This document shows, one piece after another, positions 46,475 to 58,260 of a stretch of 64,000 nt of DNA; the first letter of the stretch is position 1; each line of letters begins with the position of its first letter. Position numbers and translations under genes: made by a program. The stretch spans positions 2,702,456-2,766,455 of the forward strand of contig CM060062.1 of the NCBI GenBank assembly GCA_030533445.1, read 5' to 3'. This stretch comes from Cyprinodon diabolis. Its lineage: Eukaryota; Chordata; Actinopteri; Cyprinodontiformes; Cyprinodontidae. Under the pieces are notes generated by a model, which made no database searches, was not told the DNA's origin, and saw only the letters and a program-made list of their open reading frames with translations.

Positions 46475-46844
46475 ACCGCCTGTTCTGCATCCGCGCAACC
46501 GGAAACGGAAACTCCTTTTTGGAATTTAAAAATAAAGTCCCTAAACATTATTAACCAACTCTCTTTATTTTAGAAAATTAACCGTGAAATGTAAACTAAA
46601 CTCACTGAGTGACACTTATATGTTTCAGTATACTAATTTGATATTGGCTGTCTTTATTTAAAACTTTTAAATGTTTTTATTTATTTATTTTTTTGGTTTA
46701 AGGAAGTAAATGGATTTTATTTTGGTAGTCTGTTTCTCTCCTTCCGGCAGCAGCTTCCTGGACTTTGGCCCCATGTTGCGTCTTTGCACGTCGGGCCGAG
46801 CTTTCCGACTGGCAGCGTGTTTCCAGACCCCTCTGCGGACCTCC

Positions 46845-49800
46845 ATGTCGGGCTCACCTACCCCACCTCCCTCCGCGGAGGCTGCGGGGTCGGGGGGGTG
46901 CTTCCCCCCGGGATACAAGCCTTTCAAACCCGAGGAACACGGCCTGGATCGCGGGTTCCGCCTCACAGCTTTCTCGGAGCTGAAGGGATGAGGATGCAAG
47001 GTCCCGCAGGAGGTTCTGCTCAAACTCCTTGCGGGGCTGGAAACGGAGCGAGGCGACGGGCCAGAGAAGGCCGGAGAGCAGGCTCCTGAGTTCGGCCAGC
47101 AGCTGCCTGCGCCCCGGCTCGGTAAGAACCTCCGCTTCATTAGCGGCTGCTAACCGGGTTAGCTACCGAACTGATGCTAATCCTTTAGCTCTGATTTCAT
47201 GACCTCATGTGACCGATGATGCGGACCAGGTAACCTAACAGAAGCATCTTTATATCAGTCACACATAAACCTTATCGATGAGGAGTAAATGGTTCAGAAA
47301 GCGGAGCTGCTAATGAAGCAAAATGATTCTGCAGAAATGGATCCAAAGCCTCCAGTTCAAAGTCCAACAGAATCACAGCATTAAACAGTGAATGACGTCT
47401 ATGGACGCACCTCCACCTGCCTGCTGAAAAACCGCCTCTGTTTTGATTGCAGGCATCGGGATGGACAGCTGTGTGATTCCACTGAGGCATGGAGGTCTGT
47501 CTCTGGTGCAGACCACTGATTTCTTCTACCCCCTGGTAGAAGATCCATATATGATGGTAGGTTTCTGCTGCAGCTGCAGGGGGTTCAATCAGAAGCACAA
47601 AAACATTTTATTACGCAAACATGGAGGATAAAATGCTTCAGTCGGTTCAACATGTGACACTGAGCTAGAAGACTGTTCCCTCATTTTTAGGTTTCCTGCA
47701 GGTAGAAAGCAGCAACTGTTCTGTCAGATGAGCATACCCCATCAGACCAGCATACCCATAGTCAATAGCGGTTATCCCTTTAGTTTATCCCTTTAGTTTT
47801 GTAAGAAAAATAGACTTTAAACTACCTCAACAGGCGTGTATCCCTTAGGTCATGTTAAAAAAAAAAGCATATGATGATCTGACCTTAAATAGTTTTTTGC
47901 ACATTACTAAGGGATACACGCCCGTTGAGGTAGTTTAAAGTCTATTTTTCGTACAAAACTGATAGAAGAATAAATGCAAATCTGAGGTCTTGTGTTGCGA
48001 TTGACTATGGGCATGCTGCTCTGACAGGCGGGCTATGCTGCTCTGACGGGCGGGCTATGCTGCTCTGACAGGCGGGCTATGCTGCTCTGACGGGGTATGC
48101 TGCTCTGACGGGGTATGCTGCTCTGACGGGGTATGCTGCTCTGACGGGGTATGCTGCTCTGACGGGCGGGGCATGCTGCTCTGAAAGAACAGCGCCTGTT
48201 ATTGGCAGTTTGGTTTAATTTGCAGGAGCTGAAACAACTGAAGACTTTAAACTGATTAAGAAAAAAATAATCTTAAAACGAATGAAACCCTCATAAATAT
48301 TTGAAACAAAATTGAAATGTAATGTTTCTGCGCTTGGTGACTGAGATGTGTCGATGATTAATGTGGTAAAGTGTTAATGACCAAAGATCGTTGGGACGGT
48401 TTGAAGATTAACTTCACCTCTGGAGGTTCTGACGGCGCCATCTAAATGGCGGAGAGTGATCTTCCTGTAGACGGGTCTAAACTCCACTCCATGTTTTCTT
48501 CTTTTTACTGCTTATCCAAGCAGAAATGAGCAGAACCAGGAATGGAAACATCTGTCCCACTCACTGCCAGCCTTTTCCCAAATGAACCCTGTATCCTGTT
48601 AACTGACTGTTTGGCTAAACACACCTTCAGCAGAAACCTTTCTTTACCACCGCCAGGCTGACCAGGCGTCTCTGTTTTGAACCACCATCCCCGGAAATGT
48701 CCACAATTTCTAACATTTGATAAACAAAAATTTGATATAATCTCTCCTGATGGCAGCAGAACATAAACTGGGCTTTTTGCTCAGAGAACTCAAACTCAGC
48801 TTCAGCTGGATCTGGATCAATAAAACTGTTTTACTTAAAAGTCTTTGTTACATTTCTGCTGTAAATTACGATCATTTACTATCAATGTTTGACAATAAAG
48901 AAGAGAAAAATAACAGATTTAAAGTTATCTGCCTCTATTTGATACTTAAATAAGAAGCTTTATTTTCTTTTTACTGATCATTAGGTAGAAAATTAATGAA
49001 AAAAATCATTTGCATCGTTAAACTCTTATAATTGTCCCATTTTTAGTCATGCAATGAATTGTCAGGATATTTATAAATTCACAAACTCCTGAAATGCATC
49101 TTTCCAGAATCCAAAAACTGGTTAACTTTGTTATAAAAAAATGTTTGGACCAATAAAAATGCAGTGATGTGAATGATGTCAGCGCGTCCACCAGAAGCGG
49201 CTGAAGCAGAACAAACATGGCTGCGTCGGTTTTAGCAGGAATAGCTTCCATTTCCTTTTTGAAAAACAAGCAAATGGACCCGATAAGTTGATGGGAAGAA
49301 TTTTGCTCGTTCATCCAAAGCGTTTGATTTCTAGATTAGTTGTGAAATATACAGCGAGGAAAATAGGTATTTGAACATCCTGCTATTTTGCAGGTTCTCC
49401 CACTTAGAAATCATGGAGTGTCTGAAATTATCATCATAGCTTCATGTCCACTGTGAGAGTCATGATCTAAACAAAAAATAATCCAGAAATCACAATATGA
49501 TTTTTTTTTTAACTATATGATTCAGCTGTCCAAGTATTTGAACGCCTGAGAAAAGTCATAATACATTTTCTTTTATTTAAAATGCGTCTATCGGGACCCT
49601 CAAGGTGAATGTACAAAAGAAAAAGGCAGAAATAAAGTCTTAACTTAAAATAAAAACACAAAGGCTGTGAAAATGATAACAGAACTGTAAACATCAATCC
49701 TTGGTAATCCTGGCTGTGCTTCGGCTCATTGTGATGCTGGAAGACCCAGCCTCCACCCATCTTCACTGCTCTGAGGGAAGGAGGTTGTTCCACAGAATCT

Positions 49801-52800
49801 ATCAATACATGGCCCCGCTCATCCTATCCTAATACAGTGCAGTCGCCCTGTCCCATGTGCTGAAAACAACCCCAAAGCATGATGCTGCCACCCCCATGCT
49901 TCACAGTAGGGGTGGTTCTAATTAGAGGCCTGCGTGGGACAGATTTTCCAGTCCTGTCCCGCTGTGTTCAGTCCCGCTCCTGCAAAGATTTGATTTTCAG
50001 TCCCGCTCCCGCACGCACCTGAAATAGTTTGTCCCGCAATTCCCGCATGATTCCGACGCTCACCTTCTGCTCAAGGCAATTCGTGTCATTAGTTTGAGGA
50101 ATTAAACACGCTGTGCTTAGCTGAGCACATTACTGGCCGATTCTTCACCGCATAGAGCATGACGCCCGTTAGGTTGCACGAGCTGCAATATCCAGCACAT
50201 TGTGATGTGTATATATGATAGACATAGACTGATCATTTATTACTTTATTTTACATTTTATTTTACATATTAAAACACGTTTTTAGTTCCCGGGACTGCCG
50301 CTTATCTCCCGCCTGCACCCGCAATGAGCTTTAAATATTTGTCCCATGCCGCACTGCTTTGCGTTTGGTCCCGCGGGAGTGCAGGGCTCTAGTTCTAATA
50401 ATTCTTCTTCCTCCAAACACGGTTAGTAGAATTATGACCAAAAGGTTCTATTTTGGTCTCATCTGACCACATGACTTTTTCCCATCACTCCTCTGGATCA
50501 ACCAGATGGTCATCAGCAAACTTTAAGCAGGGGAACCTTCTGTACCCATGTATGATTTTAAACCATGATGTCTTAGTGTGTTAATTCTATTCAGTTAATT
50601 TCTATAGCACCAATTCACAGAACATCATCCCAGGTCACTTTCCAGTTTACCAGATCATCCAGTCAGATTGATTCAAAGTTTTCTATTTAAGGAAAACCAG
50701 CTGCTTGTAGCGACGGTGGAGAGAAAAAACTCCCTTTGAACAGGAAGAAACCTCCAGCAGAACCAGGCTCAGTGTGAGCGGCCATCTGCTGAGGCCCACT
50801 GGGGTTCAAGGAGACAGAAGCAGACATAGAAAAAGAAGCTGTGAAAGGCCGCCCTCTTCAGGAAACACACAGCCAGGCAGACGAGCTCCGAGCCAGCTCC
50901 CATGTCAGAGGATGAAGAGAGCACATCCAGTTAGTCACAGTCAGAGAAACAGGACTACACTGGAAAACAGGCCAAGCTCCAACATCTAGAAACAAAGGTG
51001 TTGATGGCAGCAGCACAGCTGATATTTCTCTCCAGGATGGAGTCACAGCCAAACAGGAACAGACCAGATGAAGCTACTATGAGAAAAAGCAGAGAGAGCA
51101 GAACGTTAGAGATTGAACTAACAGATTCTGCAGAGTGGGAGAATAGAGAGAGAATGAAGCAGAATGATGAAAAAGGGGTCCCTATGTCCTCCAGCAGTCT
51201 AAGCCTATAGCAGCAGAACTATAGAGATAGCTCAGGATGACCTGGTCCCAGCTTCTCCTGTCTAGTTCGGGGCTGATTTCTCACCTTTCTTAGGATCATT
51301 GAGATCCCACCAGGTGAGATCCTGCATGGAGCCCCAGTCTGAGGGAGATTGACACTCATGTTTAGCTTCTTCCATTTTCAGTGGAGCTTTTTCCAACAAG
51401 CTGCTTGGTCATTTCTCTGTTGCCCTTTCCAGCCTGGTGGAGGTGGACAGTTTAGTCTCTGGTGTCTTTGGTCTGGGCTTTGTTAGTAGTTGGATTCTTC
51501 CTGATTGTCTGGGGTGGACGGGTGTCTTTATGCAGCTAACCACCTGAGGCAGGTGCATCTAGTTTAGGAGAATAGATGGAGGTGGACATTTTGAAAGCAG
51601 ACTAACAGGATCAGAGTTGTAGCTGACAGACAGCTGTTCAAATACTCATTTTCCTCACTGTGTCAAGAATTTGTGTCGCTGCAGCAGCTGGCTAAAAGCT
51701 GGACCCGGGAGGCAGGTGCCACCTGGTGATTTAGCTAATCTTTCCAGATTAATTTGTGCAGAATTCAAATTAAACTAAAGGATCAATCTGGTTAATGTCA
51801 GGTTTGGTAAAATAGAAACAAATCTGAAGACAATAAGCGTTTTATTACTTTTATTGTAGTAAATGCTGCTCATAGACCTACTGCTATGATAGAGTGGGGG
51901 ACATTTTTGGAGGATAAATAAATAACTGATGAACTCACTGCTTGGCTTGAGGTGCGTTTTCTAAGGAAATAGAAAACCAACACTGCAGCTTTGCTTCTTG
52001 GTTTGTTTTGAAAAGCAGAGAAAAGAAAACAACTTTCAACACTTTCCTGTCAGTAGATGCTCTCTGTCCACATTCATGTCAGCAGTAAACCAGAACACAC
52101 TTGGCGCCCTCTGGTGGACAGACCTTGACACTACAGTTTGGATAACAAAAGTTATTTCAATCATTTTCAGTGTTTTTAGAAACAATTGTCTGGTTTAGCT
52201 TCATCATTTTAGGCTAATTTAAAGAGGCAGCCTTTGCTAATTAATCTAAATCCTTTGATTCATTAAAAAGCTAAAACGTCCCAAATAATTCCCACAAAAC
52301 GTGGCTGAGATTCCTGAAAGTTAAAGGAGCCTCTTTCATCCTTGGTTTGGAAATATTTTAAAGAATGTTCATAGAATCATCATTTTTTACTGTATAATTA
52401 TTGTGAATTTTGAGAGAAAACTGATCTTGTTTTTCCAGGGAAGGATTGCGTGTGCGAACGTCCTCAGCGACCTCTACGCCATGGGCATCACGGAGTGCGA
52501 CAACATGCTGATGCTGCTGAGCCTCAGTCAGAAGATGAACGAGAAGGTAGGTCAAGCTCAGCGCTCCTCAAACTGGGCGCCACGTTTTATTTCTCTAATT
52601 CCTTCATTTTTATTTTAGAAACGTTTATTTTTATGCTTCAAAATCTGATTTGTAAATACATTTAAAACTAAAGCAAACATCTTATTTATTTCTAAACAAT
52701 TAAGTTTAGGATTTTTTTTTGGCTTTCCGTATTTTTCTTCAAATTGTTTTAGCTTCTTACTTGAATTTTTTTATTTTATTTATTTCATTCCATCTTTTGC

Positions 52801-55800
52801 AGTCTAATTATTAACTGGATTAATTTAGGATTTATTACCAGATTAATTTTGGAGCTTATTTTGCTTCTGCGTCCTCAGGACCGGGAGCGAGTGACGCCGC
52901 TGATGATTAGAGGCTTCAGGGACGCAGCAGAGGAGGGCGGGACATCGGTGACGGGGGGGCAGACGGTGATCAACCCCTGGATCATCGTCGGAGGCGTGGC
53001 CACAGTCGTCTGCCAACCTAACGAGTTCATCATGTGAGTCACAGAAGGTTTAACTTTCGCTGGATTTTATTAAATTTTATTATTAAAGGAAACGTTTGCA
53101 GCACATTTCTGGAGCTGGTTGCTGATTTATTGATGTGTTTCCATTAAATTAACAGCAGTTAATATAAATCAGATTAGTTTGCATCTAAATGAGGTCCACT
53201 GGTCATTTTGTTTGCTCTGAACACCGAGCTCCTTGCTGTTGCTGGTGCATCATGATCCTCATGGTGGGCGGGGCCAAACAGGACAGCTGGAGGGCGGGGC
53301 TTCTGGCTAACAAGCTTCAGCTAAATGCTGACTGACAGGTTTGATGCTGGAGGGTCTGACGGACCGCCTGCTAACATTTGAACTCAAAGACGCCTCGTTA
53401 TGCTAAGACCTCAGAAAGCTATGCTCATCATCATCATGTTGAAGAAACGACTGAATATTAATGAGGTGTTTAACTCTGACATGAGCTGCAGCCGAAATTA
53501 ACCCATTAAACTGGAGCTGAGCCAATATTTACTGATCCTGTAAACCCCGCCCACCATGAGAACCAGACAGATGTGCTGCTGTCGGTTTGGTGCTAGCATG
53601 CTAACTGCTAATCCAGACTAATGGTTGATTCACCGCCATCACATGTTCTCGCAGCTATTGATCACTGATTGTGTCTAACTACCACAGTCCTGAGCTGAAT
53701 CTCCAGCATTTCCCTAGTCAGCAGTGGCGTTTCACCAGCGAACACTGCCGTTTCACCAGCGAACACCGCCGTTTCACCAGCGAACACCGCCGTTTCACCA
53801 GCGAACACCGCCGTTTCACCAGCGAACACTGCCGTTTCACCAGCGAACACCGCCGTTTCACCAGCGAACACTGCCGTTTCACCAGCGAACACTGCCGTTT
53901 CACCAGCGAACACCGGCGTTTCACCAGCGAACACCGGCGTTTCACCAGCAAACACCGGCGTTTCACCAGCAAACACCGGCGTTTCACCAGCGGCGTTTCA
54001 CCAGCGGCGTTTCACCAGCGGCGTTTCACCAGCGAACACCGGCGTTTCACCAGCGGCGTTTCACCAGCGGCGTTTCACCAGCGGCGTTTCACCAGCGAAC
54101 ACCGGCGTTTCACCAGCGGCGTTTCACCAGCGAACACTGCCGTTTCACCAGCGAACACTGCCGTTTCACCAGCGAACACTGCCGTTTCACCAGCGGCGTT
54201 TCACCAGCGAACACCGGCGTTTCACCAGCGGCGTTTCACCTGCGAACACTGCCGTTTCACCAGCGAACACCGGCGTTTCACCAGCAAACACCGGCGTTTC
54301 ACCAGCAAACACCGGCGTTTCACCAGCAAACACCGGCGTTTCACCAGCAAACACCGGCGTTTCACCAGCGGCGTTTCACCAGCGGCGTTTCACCAGCGGC
54401 GTTTCACCAGCGAACACCGGCGTTTCACCAGCAAACACCGGCGTTTCACCAGCAAACACCGGCGTTTCACCAGCAAACACCGGCGTTTCACCAGCAAACA
54501 CCGGCGTTTCACCAGCGGCGTTTCACCAGCGGCGTTTCACCAGCGGCGTTTCACCAGCGAACACCGGCGTTTCACCAGCTGCGTTTCACCAGCGGCGTTT
54601 CACCAGCGAACACTGCCGTTTCACCAGCGGCGTTTCACCAGCGAACACTGCCGTTTCACCAGCGAACACTGCCGTTTCACCAGCAAACACCGGCGTTTCA
54701 CCAGCAAACACCGGCGTTTCACCAGCAAACACCGGCGTTTCACCAGCAAACACCGGCGTTTCACCAGCGGCGTTTCACCAGCGGCGTTTCACCAGCGGCG
54801 TTTCACCAGCGGCGTTTCACCAGCGGCGTTTCACCAGCGAACACCGGCGTTTCACCAGCGGCGTTTCACCAGCGGCGTTTCACCAGCGAACACTGCCGTT
54901 TCACCAGCGGCGTTTCACCAGCGAACACTGCCGTTTCACCAGCGGCGTTTCACCAGCGAACACTGCCGTTTCACCAGCGGCGTTTCACCAGCGAACACCG
55001 CCGTTTCACCAGCGGCGTTTCACCAGCGAACACCGCCGTTTCACCAGCGAACACCGCCGTTTCACCAGCGAACACCGCCGTTTCACCAGCGAACACTGCC
55101 GTTTCACCAGCGAACACTGCCGTTTCACCAGCGAACACTGCCGTTTCACCAGCGAACACCGGCGTTTCACCAGCGGCGTTTCACCAGCGGCGTTTCACCA
55201 GCGAACACCGGCGTTTCACCAGCGGCGTTTCACCAGCGGCGTTTCACCAGCGGCGTTTCACCAGCGGCGTTTCACCAGCGAACACCGCCGTTTCACCAGC
55301 GAACACCGGCGTTTCACCAGCGGCGTTTCACCAGCGGCGTTTCACCAGCGGCGTTTCACCAGCGGCGTTTCACCAGCGAACACCGCCGTTTCACCAGCGA
55401 ACACCGGCGTTTCACCAGCGGCGTTTCACCAGCGAACACTGCCGTTTCACCAGCGAACACTGCCGTTTCACCAGCGAACACTGCCGTTTCACCAGCGAAC
55501 ACCGGCGTTTCACCAGCGAACACCGGCGTTTCACCAGCGAACACCGGCGTTTCACCAGCGAACACTGCCGTTTCACCAGCGGCGTTTCACCAGCGAACAC
55601 TGCCGTTTCACCAGCGGCGTTTCACCAGCGGCGTTTCACCAGCGGCGTTTCACCAGCGAACACTGCCGTTTCACCAGCGAACACTGCCGTTTCACCAGCG
55701 AACACCGGCGTTTCACCAGCGAACACCGGCGTTTCACCAGCGGCATTTCACCAGCGACGTTTCACCGGCGAGAACCGGCGTAGATCGATTCCCTTTCAAA

Positions 55801-57980
55801 GCCAAATTCTTTTCTTAAATAACTGAGGATAAAACACTTTGATTGTTTGATTCTAATTTCCGTTCAAAGGATGAATCCAGTTTAAAGTGTTCAGATAGGA
55901 ATGAAATGATCCCCCCACTGGGTTCCCGATGAGCTCCACTCTGATGCTTCGCCGTCTCTCTCTCTCTCAGGCCCGACGGGGCGGTACCAGGAGACGTCCT
56001 GGTTCTGACCAAACCTCTGGGAACCCGAGTGGCCGTGAACGCCCACCAGTGGCTGGATCAGGTCAGCCAATCAGGGATTGTGGTTCTGTTGGGTTTATCT
56101 AAAATGAACTGAAGTTGCTTCACTGAACCTCCTGACCTGTTGGAGCAGAAACAGGTTCATTATTCTGCTGCTTGAGTCCAGAGGACGGTGAACAGGTTGG
56201 AGGAAGAATACACAATGACCTTTGACCTCATGATTATCCAATCTGTTCCTTTGTACCTGATCTCCGGTTTTCCTGGGCTTTGGAGCAGGTTTCTGTGGTT
56301 CCTGCAGACAAAGACGCAGATGTTGAGGAGAGGCCCCTGGAAAGGGGCCCCTGGCTCTGAGAAAGAATCAACCTGAGGATCGTAGCTTCCAGCTCTTAAT
56401 TTTCCCGTTTTCTTCTCCTCAGCCTGAGAAGTGGAACAGGATCAAGCTCGTTGTCACCAAAGAGGAAGTCAAAGAGGCGTATAACGAAGCCATGTTCTCC
56501 ATGGCAACGCTGAACCGAACAGGTACCGCTGCTCTGCCGCTCCCCGTCTGCTCCACGCTGCGCGTCTTATTTAACAGATTCCCGTTTCCTCTGCAGCCGC
56601 CAGTTTGATGCACAAGTACCAGGCCCACGCCGCCACGGACGTGACGGGCTTCGGGTTGTTGGGACACGCCAACAACCTGGCAGCTCAGCAGAAGAACGAG
56701 GTGGCCTTCGTCATCCACAACCTGCCCATCATCGCCAAGATGAGCGCCATCAGTAAAGCCTGCGGGAACCTGTTCAACCTGCTGCAGGGCCGCTCAGCCG
56801 AGACGTCCGGTAAAAATCCTCCGCACGATATTACGGGATGTTCTACAGACGCCATGTGACGCTAACGGGCTGGGAAGATTTCAGGATAATTCATGATAGT
56901 GAGCAGTTGGCTTAAACAGTGGCTTGACTTAAACAGTGGCTTAGCTGAAATGCTAGCTTAGCTTAAATGCTGTCTTAGCTTAAATGCTGTCTTAGCTTAA
57001 ATGCTAGCTTAGTTTAAACGCTGGCTTAGCTTAAATGCTAGCTTAGCTTAAATGCTGGCTTAGCTTAAATGCTAGCTTAGCTTAAATGCTAGCTTAGCTT
57101 AAATGCTGGCTTAGCTTAAATGCTAGCTTAGCTTAAATGCTGGCTTAGCTTAAATGCTAGCTTAGTTTAAATGCTGGCTTAGCTTAAATGCTGGCTTAGC
57201 TTAAATGCTAGCTTGGCTTAAACGCCGGCTTAGCTTAAACGCTGGCTTAGCTTAAATGCCGCCTTAGTTTAAATGCCTGGCTTAGCTTAAATGCCGGCTT
57301 AGCTTAAATGCCAGCTTTACTTAAATGCCGGCTTAGCTTAAATGCTGGCTTAGTTTAAACGCCAGCTTAGTTTAGACGCCAACTTAGCTCAAACGCCGGC
57401 TTAGTTAAAATGCCAGCTTAGCTTAAATGCTGGCTTAGTTTAAATGTTGGCTTAGCTTAAATGCTGGCTTAGTTTAAACGCCAGCTTAGATTAAATGCCG
57501 GCTTAGCTTAAAGAGTATACTGGTTTCAACAGCATATCAACTTTAACGGCGGCTTAGCTTTAACTGTGGGTTAGCTTGATCCAGATCGGATGAACGACCA
57601 TGCAGGTTTTTGTTCTGTAAAGTTTATAAGGTGACGTCTTTAGCTGGGAATAAAAAGGGAAGCAGAAAGTGGGAAAAACTTCCAGGATGTAAATGTGGGA
57701 ATTCTTGAGGAGGAAACTGATTGTCGTCCCTCCGACAGGCGGGCTACTGGTGTGTTTACCCAGAGAGCAGGCGGCCAAGTTCTGCTCGGAGATGAAGAGC
57801 CTCAGCTCTGCTCAGGGCGCCTCCAACGGCGCCTGGATCATCGGGATTGTAGAGAAGGGCGACCGCCGGGCGCGCATCATCGACAAGCCGCGCATCATCG
57901 AAGTGCCGCCACGAGGAAGCCAAGGAGCCAATCAGGATAACAGTGCAGCCAATCCGGAGCAGTGCGGCGACGTGTCGTAG
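46845..57980 (+). CDS. sephs2: Selenide, water dikinase 2 (selenophosphate synthetase 2), selenoprotein, 8 coding exons
   Basis: Exons 46845-47121, 47453-47556, 52439-52546, 52879-53033, 55971-56061, 56423-56522, 56597-56809 and 57739-57980 join in phase to 429 residues, counting the in-frame TGA at 46989-46991 as selenocysteine (residue 49). The context is [22 protein letters not shown], as in vertebrate SEPHS2, with the catalytic Lys three residues on. The enzyme makes selenophosphate from selenide and ATP for Sec-tRNA synthesis. Further landmarks: [51 protein letters not shown]. Ordinary ORF calling stops at the TGA and misses the rest. The start is uncertain: in-frame ATGs at 46710, 46773 and 46845 all lack a purine at -3, and 46845 gives an N-terminus nearest the known length. 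Introns 2, 4 and 7 carry minisatellites. Confidence 0.93.
46989..46991 (+). other. sephs2: In-frame UGA read as selenocysteine
   Basis: TGA between GGA (Gly) and GGA-TGC-AAG (Gly-Cys-Lys) at the active-site loop of the synthetase. The codon is at the position where bacterial and SEPHS1 relatives have Cys or another residue and vertebrate SEPHS2 has Sec. The reading frame is open and conserved on both sides (46845-47121). Confidence 0.93.
47727..48200. mobile_element. Fold-back MITE with internal minisatellite in sephs2 intron 2
   Basis: Inner arms 47799-47848 (GTTTTGTAAGAAAAATAGAC... to CCCTTA) and 47911-47962 (TAAGGGATACACGCC... to GTACAAAAC) are inverted copies with few mismatches. Outer words CATACCCATAGTCAAT (47749-47764) and ATTGACTATGGGCATG (47999-48014) are also complementary. 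The right side runs straight into the TGCTGCTCTGAC minisatellite, whose unit has partners in the left end (GAGCATACCCC, CAGACCAGCATACCC). Confidence 0.7.
48009..48184. repeat. Minisatellite of 22-bp and 18-bp units in sephs2 intron 2
   Basis: Nine tandem copies of TATGCTGCTCTGAC plus either GGGG (18 bases) or (A/G)GGCGGGC (22 bases). Two unit lengths alternate in blocks. Confidence 0.9.
49352..51660 (-). mobile_element. Old Tc1-like element with nested insertions in sephs2 intron 2
   Basis: Left end CAGCGAGGAAAATAGGTATT (49352) and right end complement of AATACTCATTTTCCTCACTG (51641-51660) are the inverted ends of a Tc1-like family, with TA on the left only. Remnants of transposase coding on the minus strand are visible near 49680-49920 (complement of CCCAAAGCATGATGCTGCCA). 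It is interrupted by hAT element C (49923-50391) and by another repeat at about 50580-51240 whose ORFs I cannot assign. Confidence 0.75.
49923..50391. mobile_element. GGG/CCC-rich non-autonomous hAT element C, nested in a Tc1-like remnant
   Basis: Starts TAGAGGCCTGC (49923) and ends GCAGGGCTCTA (50391), flanked by the 8-bp duplication GTTCTAAT at 49915-49922 and 50392-50399. Interior has repeated TCCCGC and GTCCCG words near both ends. Non-coding. Confidence 0.9.
53727..55772. repeat. 2-kb modular minisatellite (21-bp and 14-bp units) in sephs2 intron 4
   Basis: Every unit starts CGTTTCACCAGC; short units add GG (14 bases), long units add GAACACNGN or AAACACCGG (21 bases). Variants (CTGC, CCGC, CCGG, AAAC) occur in blocks and larger blocks repeat. 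Both unit lengths are multiples of seven. All three + strand frames are stop-free, so frames of 700-715 codons span it; the intron is flanked by good splice sites and these frames are not genes. Confidence 0.97.
56912..57515. repeat. 17-bp minisatellite in sephs2 intron 7
   Basis: About 35 tandem copies of GCTTAGCTTAAATGCTG with variants (CTAG, CCGG, GTTTAAAC). Units become more diverged to the right. Confidence 0.95.
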
Positions 57981-58260
57981 ACGCTGACGCTGCGCCGCAG
58001 TGGGAGTGAATGAGTGTGTGGTGGGAGGGTGTTCGTTAATATATATACTTTCTAACCTGGATTTTAGAGCTTAAATTTTTCTGTCATTTCTTCTGATTTA
58101 TTTAATTTGTGGATTTATTAATATAAGATGTTGGAAACTAAATGGGTCGTTAATCCTGGGAACTGGTTCTGCCCACTGGGCGCTCTGGAAGGCTTGAGCA
58201 GCTTCCTTAGAACAGCTGGGCAGTGTCCAGGTTTGCCCGCTCCAACGTCCAACATGGAGG

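Larger units (their letters stand above)
43701..46844. other. ikbkg 3' region and ikbkg-sephs2 intergenic space
   Basis: A Tc1-like remnant (43745-44262) is followed by AT-rich sequence with AATAAA at 44834-44839, the likely ikbkg polyadenylation signal (3' UTR about 1.15 kb). An A-run and a partial copy of the intron-11 MITE end lie near 44912-44960. An L1 fragment occupies 45205-46474. The remaining 46487-46844 should hold the sephs2 promoter and 5' UTR. Confidence 0.55.

Noticed and set aside
46685..47140. 151-codon minus-strand ORF over sephs2 exon 1
   Set aside because: GC-rich antisense shadow; no family resemblance and the sense strand is a well-supported exon.
53671..55826. Overlapping forward ORFs of 715 and 700 codons
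   Set aside because: They are the minisatellite in sephs2 intron 4 read in two frames; the surrounding splice sites remove it and the peptides have no non-repeat content.
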